The translations under genes were made by a program, and so were the position numbers. From an uncultured Sutterella sp. (lineage in GTDB: Bacteria; Pseudomonadota; Gammaproteobacteria; Burkholderiales; Burkholderiaceae_F), in the NCBI GenBank assembly GCA_900542805.1, contig UQOW01000003.1:45688-109687 (forward strand): a stretch of 64,000 nucleotides of DNA. Reading direction: 5' to 3'. This document shows positions 41,009 through 48,781 of the stretch, one piece after another; the stretch's first letter is position 1; each line of letters begins with the position of its first letter. The notes beneath the pieces were generated by a model. It had not been told where the DNA came from. It did no database searches and saw nothing but the letters and a program-made list of their open reading frames with translations.

Positions 41009-41599
41009 TCAATTCCGAGATTGAACGAATTTTTCCCACGCACTCCGACTCGAAGTCCTCAGGCGACCGGCAGCAACCTTGACGGTGGTTTCGTTTTCAA
41101 GGGCGCGCATGCGACGCGAGTGGGCACACGTCAGAGCACAGGCCAGAGCATCGGCGGCATCGGGCTGCAACTCGTCTTGAAGTGCCAGAAGGCGCGAGAC
41201 CATTGTTTGTACCTGAAGTTTACTCGCTCGACCTGTTCCGACAATGGAGTTTTTGATGTTGGTAGCACTGAACTCTTCGACCGTCAGTCCCTGGCTGGCA
41301 AGGCTTGCCAGTGCCGCTCCTCGAGCTTGTCCCAAAAGAAGCGTTGTCTTCGGGTTGGTATTTAAAAAGATGATTTCTGCAGCAGCAATCGTCGGGTTCG
41401 TTTCGTCAACGATACGAGACAATTGTTCATAAATAAACCCTAAACGCGCCGACAAAGAGCCTTTGGGAACGTGGATACAGCCGGCTGTGACAAAAGAAAC
41501 GGCATTGCCGCGTACGTCAATCACGCCGAACCCTGTGTGGTTTAATCCCGGATCGACTCCGAGAATCCGAAGCAACGTTGTGTCGATTTTTTCGTCCAT
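41009..41599 (-). CDS. ruvC: RuvC, Holliday junction resolvase
   Basis: RNase H-fold endonuclease that cuts junctions symmetrically. Catalytic acidic residues are seen in ILGVDPGLNHTGFG (first Asp), AAEIIFLNTNP (Glu) and the C-terminal DAADALACALTCAH (two Asp). The ATG at 41599 (196 aa) lies 4 nt after the recN stop; a longer in-frame start at 41626 would overlap recN and adds residues not found in the family. Confidence 0.96.
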   Translation of the reverse strand: MDEKIDTTLLRILGVDPGLNHTGFGVIDVRGNAVSFVTAGCIHVPKGSLSARLGFIYEQLSRIVDETNPTIAAAEIIFLNTNPKTTLLLGQARGAALASLASQGLTVEEFSATNIKNSIVGTGRASKLQVQTMVSRLLALQDELQPDAADALACALTCAHSRRMRALENETTVKVAAGRLRTSSRSAWEKFVQSRN

Positions 41600-41603
41600 A
41601 GCC

Positions 41604-43268
41604 TTAAATTTCCGGCAGCGAGGCATTCATTCCGAGCATTTCGCCGGCCGCCTGCCGCGTGGCTGGTGTAATCGTCAGACCGCCGAGCATACGGGCAATT
41701 TCATCGATGCGTTCGGCTGGGCTGAGCACGCGAAGAGTACTTGCGGTTTTCCCGTTTTCCGTGTGCTTGATTACTTGCCATTGGTTATCGGCGCAGGAGG
41801 CAACTTGCGGCAGATGCGTTACGCACAGGACCTGGCGGGACCGAGCCAATTGGCGCAACATGTGACCGACGACTTCGGCCACAGCACCGCCGATTCCACT
41901 GTCGATTTCATCGAAAATCAACGTGCCGACCGGCGTTAAAGCGGCTGTAATGACGGCCACGGCAAGCGAGATGCGCGAAAGCTCGCCCCCGGAGGCAACT
42001 TTGCTTAACGGGCGAGGGGTGGTTCCGGCGTGACCGGCTACTTTAAATTCGCATTTTTCCAGGCCTCCGGACCAAGCCTCGCATGGCACGAGGTCGGCCG
42101 TAAAAGAGCCGCCCTGCATGGCAAGTTTTTGCATTTGTTCCGTGACCGAGGCACTCAATCGGCATGCTGCCTCGCGTCGCTTTTGCGTGAGCTCTTCGGC
42201 CGTTTTTCGGAAGGCGGTGTGTGCCTCTTGTTCGGCTTTTTTCAGAGCCTTGACATCAAAACTTTCCTGCAGTTGCCCGAGTCTCTTTCGCGTCTGTTCT
42301 CGTAAGGTAAAGAGCTCTTCCGGGGTGCGGTGAAATTTCTTAGAAAGACGCCAGTAAGCATTTAACCGGTCGTCCAAGGAGGCTAAGCGCTCTTCATCAA
42401 GGTTACAGTGCTCTAAGTGATGGACGGCGTCGCGCGTAACGTCGGCGATAACCGAAGAGGCTTCGCCTAAGGCTTGGGCGTATCGGGCATAGGCCTCATC
42501 GAAACGACCGGCGTGTGACAGATGGCTTTGCGCGGCATCTAAAAGTGCCAGGGCATTTTCTTCATCGTCCGTCAGACACCTGGTGGCTGCCTTAACGCTT
42601 TGGATGATGTCGGAGGCGTTTGAAAGCAGAGCGTGCTCGCGACTGATTTCTTCCCATTCACCTTCTTGGGGATTCAGTTCCTCAAGAATTTCGTTTATCC
42701 AGGATAGCCGGTCGGCTTCGGCCTGCAGTTTTTCTCTATCAAGCTCGGCTTGCTCTAAAAGTTTTCGGCGTGTTTGCCAGGCTTCCCACAGATCATGCAC
42801 TGCCCGTACTAAATCGGCGCATCCGGCGAATCCGTCGAGAAGATTTAACTGAAAGGCCGGCTTTAAGAGCGATTGGCTTGCGTGTTGTCCGTGAATGTCT
42901 AAGAGCGTTTCCCCGAGTTCTCGCAGCTGAGAGGCTGTAACCGATGAGCCGTTAATCCACCCATGGGATTTTCCTTTGGTATCGACCGTGCGACGAATCA
43001 GGACGCTCTCGTCGGCATCGATTTGAGCGTTTTTCAGCCATGCGACGGCGCGCTCGTCGGTGGTAAATTCAGCCGAAACTTCGGCTTTTTGAGCTCCCTC
43101 TCGAATCAACGTTAAATCGCTTCGCGCACCGAGAACAAACTGCAGGGCGTCAATCAAGATAGATTTCCCGGCTCCGGTCTCCCCGGTCAGACACGTCAGA
43201 CCGGGCGAGGCCTCGACCGTAAGGTTTTCAACGATAACAAAATCTTTCAGATTTAAGAGCGCGAGCAT
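41604..43268 (-). CDS. recN: RecN, SMC-like DNA repair ATPase
   Basis: SMC-like protein for double-strand break repair. Walker A GETGAGKSILIDAL near residues 29-42, a long coiled-coil middle (about 150-370, many EQE/RKL heptads), the signature LSKVASGGELSRISLAV and Walker B TLIFDEIDSGIGG at the C-terminal head. 554 aa, normal. Here it forms a cluster with ruvCAB. I saw no SOS box upstream. Confidence 0.96.
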   Translation of the reverse strand: MLALLNLKDFVIVENLTVEASPGLTCLTGETGAGKSILIDALQFVLGARSDLTLIREGAQKAEVSAEFTTDERAVAWLKNAQIDADESVLIRRTVDTKGKSHGWINGSSVTASQLRELGETLLDIHGQHASQSLLKPAFQLNLLDGFAGCADLVRAVHDLWEAWQTRRKLLEQAELDREKLQAEADRLSWINEILEELNPQEGEWEEISREHALLSNASDIIQSVKAATRCLTDDEENALALLDAAQSHLSHAGRFDEAYARYAQALGEASSVIADVTRDAVHHLEHCNLDEERLASLDDRLNAYWRLSKKFHRTPEELFTLREQTRKRLGQLQESFDVKALKKAEQEAHTAFRKTAEELTQKRREAACRLSASVTEQMQKLAMQGGSFTADLVPCEAWSGGLEKCEFKVAGHAGTTPRPLSKVASGGELSRISLAVAVITAALTPVGTLIFDEIDSGIGGAVAEVVGHMLRQLARSRQVLCVTHLPQVASCADNQWQVIKHTENGKTASTLRVLSPAERIDEIARMLGGLTITPATRQAAGEMLGMNASLPEI

Positions 43269-43289
43269 GACCGGGTCGTTTGGGGTTTC

Positions 43290-44198
43290 CTAGATTCTCT
43301 CGTGTACCGGGAAATCGTTGTACGGCAGCAGACTCCAGTTTAACTTTTTGTGCCACATGTCGTACTGATTGAACCCTTGCGGATGGAGCATGACAAAGTG
43401 TGAATCGGTCGCTGTCCCGATTTCAAGGACATCGCCCACAAGGACGTCGAAAAAGACCTGTGCGTCGAAACTTGCAACAGCGCTACGCGTCTCGGTCACG
43501 ACCACGCGAACGGTCGAAGAGCGCGGAATCAAAACGGGGCGATTTGAAAGCGTATGCGGAGCAATCGGCACGAGAAGCAGGGCACCTAGGGCCGGATGCA
43601 TAATCGGTCCTCCGGCACTCATCGCGTAGGCCGTCGAGCCTGTGGCCGTGCTGACAATAATACCGTCGGCGCGCTGAACAGAAAGCAGCGTGTCATCGAC
43701 ATAAAGCGAATACTCGACCATGCCGAGTGCCCGCCCGTGGCATAGGCCGATGTCGTTTGTCGCGTACGACGAAAAAGCAGGTTTTCCTTGTCGGTACAGC
43801 GTTCCCCGAATCATCGGGCGTTTGTCATAGCAGTAGTTTCCCGCAAGAATTGCCGGAAGCTCTTCGTGAATTTTGTTGACGGGAATGTCCGTAACAAACC
43901 CAAGTCTCCCGGCATTAACGCCGATAATCGGTATGTCGGTCTTAGCGAAGGCTCGCGCAGCTCCGAGCATGGTCCCGTCACCGCCGATTGTGATAACGGC
44001 ATCGGCTTTTCGTGTCATTTCCTGGAGCGAGGTTGCCGTATAGTCGCAATCGGGACCGAGATCTCGGACGCTGTTGGCATCGAGGAGTGCTGTTGCGCCG
44101 CTGGCTTGAACAAGCGTCAGAACGTTACGAACATGTTCGGTTAAGACTTCGACGGGTTTGCTGATAATGGCAATGCAGGAGAAGTGTTTTTCTGTCAC
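43290..44198 (-). CDS. nadK: NAD kinase
   Basis: Phosphorylates NAD to NADP with ATP. The GGDGT motif in AVITIGGDGTMLGAARAF (about residues 91-108), the NDIGLCHGRA-like NE/D loop and the STATGSTAYAMSAGGPI substrate motif are intact. 302 aa. GTG start with GAGG upstream. It precedes recN by 21 nt, a common proteobacterial pairing, and heads the recN-ruvCAB unit. Confidence 0.96.
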   Translation of the reverse strand: MTEKHFSCIAIISKPVEVLTEHVRNVLTLVQASGATALLDANSVRDLGPDCDYTATSLQEMTRKADAVITIGGDGTMLGAARAFAKTDIPIIGVNAGRLGFVTDIPVNKIHEELPAILAGNYCYDKRPMIRGTLYRQGKPAFSSYATNDIGLCHGRALGMVEYSLYVDDTLLSVQRADGIIVSTATGSTAYAMSAGGPIMHPALGALLLVPIAPHTLSNRPVLIPRSSTVRVVVTETRSAVASFDAQVFFDVLVGDVLEIGTATDSHFVMLHPQGFNQYDMWHKKLNWSLLPYNDFPVHERI

Positions 44199-44354
44199 AG
44201 TAAAGCCTCTGGCCTCAAGCCGAGAATCTTGTAAGTGCCCGAATTATCGCAGTTTCGTAACTAAAATAAATGCTTCAAACGGGGGAGGCCGCGCCAAAGT
44301 CGCTCTGTTAAATTGCCGTGTCGCTCCCGAGTACCTCAGATTGGAGAAGGATGA

Positions 44355-44837
44355 ATGAGTACGTGTCAGATTCGTTTCGCCGAACGCAAAGATATTCCCG
44401 TTATTTTGGGTTTTATCCGAAAGTTAGCCGAATACGAGAAATTGGAAAACGAAGTCGTTGCAACCGAGGAACTTTTGGGAACTTGGCTTTTTGAGAAAAA
44501 TAAAGCCGAGGTTCTTTTGGCGTTCGAAGGAGAAAACCCTGTCGGGTACGCGCTCTTTTTTCACAACTTTTCTACATTTCTCGGCCAAGCCGGGATTTAT
44601 TTGGAAGACCTATTCGTGCTACCTGAAAAACGCGGCAAGGGATACGGCAAGGCGCTTTTGACGCATTTGGCGCACATCACGGTCGATCGCGAGTGTGGGC
44701 GCCTGGAGTGGTCGTGCCTGGATTGGAATAAACCGAGTTTGGATTTTTATCAGTCGCTTGGCGCAAAACGCATGACGGGATGGACCGTTCATCGCCTCAC
44801 CGGGGACGATTTACGGCGTGTGGCGCAGCAAGGATAG
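44355..44837 (+). CDS. GNAT-family N-acetyltransferase (diamine acetyltransferase-like)
   Basis: 160-aa acetyltransferase. The acetyl-CoA pyrophosphate loop is LPEKRGKGYGKALL (about residues 80-93), preceded by the strand YLEDLFVLPE and followed by WSCLDWNKPSLDFYQSLGAK, a pattern close to the spermidine/spermine acetyltransferase subgroup. Substrate is inferred only from this resemblance. Monocistronic, divergent from nadK and convergent with the reductase gene, with a shared terminator downstream. Confidence 0.85.
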   Translation: MSTCQIRFAERKDIPVILGFIRKLAEYEKLENEVVATEELLGTWLFEKNKAEVLLAFEGENPVGYALFFHNFSTFLGQAGIYLEDLFVLPEKRGKGYGKALLTHLAHITVDRECGRLEWSCLDWNKPSLDFYQSLGAKRMTGWTVHRLTGDDLRRVAQQG

Positions 44838-44869
44838 AAAAAGGGGATTTCGAGTTTTCTCGAAATCCC
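44838..44869 (-). terminator. Terminator between convergent GNAT and reductase genes
   Basis: GGGATTTCGA (44844-44853) / TCGAAATCCC (44860-44869), a perfect 10-bp stem. The A-run on its left serves as U-tract for the minus strand, so it mainly ends the reductase transcript. Confidence 0.78.
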
Positions 44870-44879
44870 TCAAAGACCG

Positions 44880-45962
44880 TTAATCGTCAAAGGTCGGCGT
44901 CGGGACACCGAGCACTTTATGGAGTTTCGGACTTGTCGTCGTGTACTGCAGGTACGTCTTTTTCTCAGGGAAAACGTAGTGGCTTGCCCCGAATGCCGCC
45001 AAAGCGCATTCGTGAAAGCCCGAGAGAATCAGTTTTTTCTTCCCCGGGTAAATGTTGCAGTCACCGACGGCAAAGATACCGGGAACGGAGGTTTCGAACT
45101 TTTCCGTATCCACGGCAATCTGTTTGCGGTCGAGCTCAAGTCCCCAATCGGCCACCGGCCCGAGTTTGGGCTGTAAGCCGAAGAAAACCAGCAGGTGATC
45201 GAGTGGCATGCGGCGTGTTACACCGTCACCCCCGGTGACGTGAATTTGTGTCATCTTTCCGCCGGCTTCGTCAAAGCCCGTGACTTGTCCGACTTCAAAC
45301 TGCATTTCCCAGTTTTCGCACAACGCTTTCATCTTGGCAACCGACGAATCGGCCGCGCGAAATCCGTCGCGACGGTGAATCAAAACGACACTTTCTGCTT
45401 TGCCGATGAGGTTGAGCGTCCAGTCCAAAGCCGAGTCGCCGCCGCCGCAGATTACGATGTTCTTACCGGTGAAAATGTCCGGATTCCGGACACGGTAGTG
45501 CAGTTGCGTGCCTTCGAACTTTTCGATTCCCGGAACGCGCAAGGGGCGCGGTTGGAAAGAACCGACGCCCGAGGCGATGATGACCACCTTACACAGAAAT
45601 TGCGTTCCCTTGCTTGTTTTGACATCAAAGCGTCCGTCCGGGCGTTTCGTGATGTTCGTCACTTCCTCGCCCAAGTGGAAAACCGGGTCAAAGGGGTGAA
45701 TCTGCTTTAATAAGTTTTCCGTGAGCTCATAACTTGAGTAGACGGGAACGGCCGGAATGTCATAAATCGGTTTGGTCGGATATAACTCCATGCACTGCCC
45801 GCCGACCGTGCGTAGCGAATCGACGACATGAGCCTTGATTTCCAGGAGCCCGAGTTCGAAAACTTGAAAGAGTCCTACAGGCCCCGCGCCGACAATGACG
45901 GCATCGGTTTCAATGACCGAATCCGTACTCGGAGCAATCGTTAAATAATCTTCAATAGCCAT
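44880..45962 (-). CDS. Ferredoxin-NADP+ reductase, thioredoxin reductase-like type
   Basis: FAD/NADPH flavoprotein (360 aa). FAD motif VIVGAGPVG (about residues 22-30), NADP motif VICGGGDSALDW, and the late FAD motif GIFAVGDCN. It lacks the redox CxxC of thioredoxin reductase and has the C-terminal extension after the FAD motif found in YumC/FNR2 enzymes, which supports a ferredoxin (or flavodoxin) reductase. The start at 45962 (MAIEDYLTIAP) is preferred: GGA upstream and no homology in the open frame before it. Confidence 0.9.
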   Translation of the reverse strand: MAIEDYLTIAPSTDSVIETDAVIVGAGPVGLFQVFELGLLEIKAHVVDSLRTVGGQCMELYPTKPIYDIPAVPVYSSYELTENLLKQIHPFDPVFHLGEEVTNITKRPDGRFDVKTSKGTQFLCKVVIIASGVGSFQPRPLRVPGIEKFEGTQLHYRVRNPDIFTGKNIVICGGGDSALDWTLNLIGKAESVVLIHRRDGFRAADSSVAKMKALCENWEMQFEVGQVTGFDEAGGKMTQIHVTGGDGVTRRMPLDHLLVFFGLQPKLGPVADWGLELDRKQIAVDTEKFETSVPGIFAVGDCNIYPGKKKLILSGFHECALAAFGASHYVFPEKKTYLQYTTTSPKLHKVLGVPTPTFDD

Positions 45963-46063
45963 TACGTAAATCCATTCTGAAAACGGGCGCAATTTTCGCA
46001 CAATACACAGGCAATGCCCAACAAAAACAAATGCGTGCCCGTGTTGCGGCAAATGCCCAGCGC

Positions 46064-47551
46064 TTAGTCCGGCTCTTTGAGCCGGGCTCTTAAAGAGCGC
46101 AACTTCGCATCGATTTCGCTCATTGTATAAAAGTCGCCGTCCGCCGCCTTCTGAGCGTTATCAAACTGATAGAGCGCGGCTTTCAAATTCCCGAGGAGTA
46201 GATACATATCCCCGGTTGCGGCATAGGCCCGCGACTTTTGCCCGAGTGCTTCGTAACTACGAGCCAAAAGAGTGAAGTAGTCTGGGTTGTTTTTGCCGAG
46301 GGCTTTTTGCCGACGTAAAAAACGGGGAACCTCGGCATTGTCGCCGGCCTGCAGTAAAAGGTCGGCATAGGCCGTCGCCATCATGGCCGAATACGGGTAG
46401 CTTTCGGCGGTTTTCTTGGCAAGCGAAAGAGCAACGGCTTTTTCTTTGGGCGTCTTGGCCTGAATAAATGCAATTTGTGCCAAATTCTTGTCGATATAAA
46501 CCGACTGGCTGGAAATGCTCTTGGCGGCTTCGCGCGCGTGCTCAAGAGCCTCGGAGGGTTTGCCGAGGCGCTCTAAGGCAACGGAAAGCCCGTAGTGCGC
46601 GGCTGCGGCTTCTTCGCCCGAAGCGGTTTTAAGGAGTCTTCGGAATTGATGTGCCGCCGTGAGGTACCCGTCGTAGCGCGTTTCCTGCAAAACCCGCAAT
46701 CGGGCCCGCACGAGCTTAAAGTCAAGGCTGTCTTTGTGCTTGTGTTCGGCCATAGCGCGCGTGCGGTTTTGCATGTCGCTTAAGCGTTCGACCGTCATAG
46801 GATGCGTCGAAAGGTAGGCCGTAGAAGCCGACTCATAGTAGCGATTGTTTTGCTGGAGTTTGGCAAAAAAGCTTTCCATTCCTTTAGGGTCAAAGCCGGC
46901 ATTCGTGAGGTTCGTCAGTCCCACACGATCGGCTTCCCGTTCGGCATCGCGCGAATACGATAGTTGTTTTTGAATCATCGCCGCTTGCGTTCCCATGGCG
47001 ATGGCAACGGCGGCGTTGCCGCCGGAACTGCCCCCCGTGCGAGCAGCCAGGATTGCCAGGAGAATCGATCCGACGGTCATTGCCAGGGAGCCGCGACTAT
47101 TTTCAATCATGCGGGCGATGTGTCGCTGCGTGACGTGACCAATTTCGTGTCCGATAACCCCGGCCAGTTCGCTTTCGTTTTCCGCTGCCACGATCAGCCC
47201 CGTGTGTACGGCAATAAAGCCGCCAGGAAGTGCAAAGGCGTTTAAGGACTTATCGCGAATCGGAAAGAAAAAGAAGTCGTACGGCTGTGTTTTGCCGGCC
47301 GCAACAAGTCGGTATCCGAGACGATTTAAATAGTCAAGCGTTTCTTTGTCCGCCAAATACGAATCGTCGGCCCGTATGTGTTGCATGATTTCTTCGCCGT
47401 AGCGCCGCTCCTCGGTGAGCGTTAAATCGGCACCGGCGACCGTCCCGAGGCTCGGAAGATTCATCTCCGAACTGTCGGCGGCCAAAACAGGAGCCCCGGC
47501 AAAAGCCAGGGAAACACTGACGGCAAGCAAAATCAATCGTTTGACAAACAT
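46064..47551 (-). CDS. bepA: BepA-like periplasmic M48 metalloprotease with TPR domain
   Basis: Periplasmic chaperone/protease for outer-membrane protein quality control. Signal peptide MFVKRLILLAVSVSLAFAGA with cleavage after VLA; zinc motif HEIGH at residues 135-139 with a downstream EREADRVGL glutamate ligand; then TPR repeats over the C-terminal 200 residues. 495 aa, as in BepA (YfgC). The ATG at 47551 is used; a TTG nine bases upstream is open but has no ribosome-binding site. Confidence 0.9.
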   Translation of the reverse strand: MFVKRLILLAVSVSLAFAGAPVLAADSSEMNLPSLGTVAGADLTLTEERRYGEEIMQHIRADDSYLADKETLDYLNRLGYRLVAAGKTQPYDFFFFPIRDKSLNAFALPGGFIAVHTGLIVAAENESELAGVIGHEIGHVTQRHIARMIENSRGSLAMTVGSILLAILAARTGGSSGGNAAVAIAMGTQAAMIQKQLSYSRDAEREADRVGLTNLTNAGFDPKGMESFFAKLQQNNRYYESASTAYLSTHPMTVERLSDMQNRTRAMAEHKHKDSLDFKLVRARLRVLQETRYDGYLTAAHQFRRLLKTASGEEAAAAHYGLSVALERLGKPSEALEHAREAAKSISSQSVYIDKNLAQIAFIQAKTPKEKAVALSLAKKTAESYPYSAMMATAYADLLLQAGDNAEVPRFLRRQKALGKNNPDYFTLLARSYEALGQKSRAYAATGDMYLLLGNLKAALYQFDNAQKAADGDFYTMSEIDAKLRSLRARLKEPD

Positions 47552-47620
47552 AAAAGACAAAAGGGCACGTTTCTTCGTATCATACCGCCCTGTTTTTCCA
47601 AATTGGCATTTCGTAACATT

Positions 47621-48328
47621 GTGAAATCAAAGAATCTTTTCGGCATCCGAGACAACCTTCGACAAGCCTTTGTCGAATCAGCTCCCGTCATGGCCGGGTA
47701 CGTGCCCATCGGAGCGGCCTTCGGCTTTCTGGCCGTGCAGTCCGGGCTTCCTGCTTGGTTTGTCCTGGCCTCTTCGGCCTTGGTTTATGCCGGAGCCTCG
47801 CAATTTGCCATGATTCCGATGATTGTGGCGGGATTGCCTGTTCTGTCAATTGCATTTGCAACGTTTGTCATCAATTTGCGACATGTGTTTTATTCGATGG
47901 CACTTTTAGATCGTTTGCAGGTTACGGGCCTTACCCGTTGGTACTGTGCATTTTCTCTGACAGACGAAACGTTTTCGCTCGTGGCGGCATTGCCTAAAGA
48001 CGCCTCAATCGGTCGGATTGCGACCTTAAGCAGCATGAATCAATTTTGGTGGGTTCTAGGAACTTCTCTCGGAGTCATGGCCGGGTCGGCCGTGCAGTTT
48101 TCTCTCTCGGGGCTTGATTTTGTCTTGTGTGCTCTTTTTGCCATGCTCGCCACCGAGCAATGGAGAGTGCGTCAGACAAGCCTTCCCTTGTGGTGTGCTC
48201 TTGTCTTTTATCCGATTGCCCGCTGGGCCGTCGCTTCCGAGGCACTTTTAATTGCCATTGCCCTGTGCTCCGTGTCCGCTGTTCTTTGGGGTGAATACCG
48301 CAAAAAGGGAGATCGGTATGAACGATAA
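47621..48328 (+). CDS. azlC: AzlC-family branched-chain amino acid exporter, large subunit
   Basis: Inner-membrane protein (235 aa, about seven segments) that with AzlD exports branched-chain amino acids or analogues such as azaleucine. Diagnostic: VMAGYVPIGAAFGFLAVQSG, ALVYAGASQFAMIPMI and FVINLRHVFYSMAL. The start is uncertain: GTG 47621 and TTG 47603 are both open, and neither has a good ribosome-binding site. It overlaps azlD by 11 nt. A BCAA importer (BrnQ) is also in this window, but distant. Confidence 0.87.
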   Translation: MKSKNLFGIRDNLRQAFVESAPVMAGYVPIGAAFGFLAVQSGLPAWFVLASSALVYAGASQFAMIPMIVAGLPVLSIAFATFVINLRHVFYSMALLDRLQVTGLTRWYCAFSLTDETFSLVAALPKDASIGRIATLSSMNQFWWVLGTSLGVMAGSAVQFSLSGLDFVLCALFAMLATEQWRVRQTSLPLWCALVFYPIARWAVASEALLIAIALCSVSAVLWGEYRKKGDRYER

Positions 48329-48659
48329 CGTCTACCTACTTGCGGTGCTGCTTCTTGCTGCCGGCGTGACGTTTTTGATTCGGGCCGTTCCGCTTTTGCT
48401 CGGAAGTCGTTTTGTACAAAGCCATCCTTGGATGCGTTCGCTCGGGGACTTTTTGCCGCTCTCGGTGATGGTGATTTTGGTCCTTGCCGGCCTCATGGAT
48501 GCTGCCTCGCAACGAATGGATCTGGGATTCGCCGGTCTTGTGAGCATTGCCGTTGTGGTGCTCGTTCAATGGATTCGCCGGTCGCCTCTTTTGTCGATTT
48601 TTGCCGGTGCGGCTTTGTACGTGGCGTATGCTAACGGAGCTTCCCCGGCCGTTTTTTAG
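48318..48659 (+). CDS. azlD: AzlD-family branched-chain amino acid exporter, small subunit
   Basis: 113-aa hydrophobic protein with four predicted membrane segments and the AzlD pattern TFLIRAVPLLLGSRF (about residues 17-31) and FLPLSVMVILVLAGL. ATG 48318, preceded by GGGAG and overlapping azlC by 11 nt, shows coupling. A GC-rich hairpin follows about 40 nt later. Confidence 0.87.
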   Translation: MNDNVYLLAVLLLAAGVTFLIRAVPLLLGSRFVQSHPWMRSLGDFLPLSVMVILVLAGLMDAASQRMDLGFAGLVSIAVVVLVQWIRRSPLLSIFAGAALYVAYANGASPAVF

Positions 48660-48700
48660 GAAGCCGGAAGCGGTTCGGCTAAAATAGCTGAAACAATCGG

Positions 48701-48734
48701 CTGCCTGAGGTAAGCTCAGGCGGCAGGCTTTTGT
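48701..48734 (+). terminator. Terminator after azlCD
   Basis: CTGCCTGAG (48701-48709) pairs with CTCAGGCGGCAG (48715-48726), with a two-base bulge, followed by a short, interrupted T-tract. Confidence 0.5.
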
Positions 48735-48781
48735 GTATTTATTTTTTTCCGCACACGGTGCGACGGATTTGGAACGCAAGC

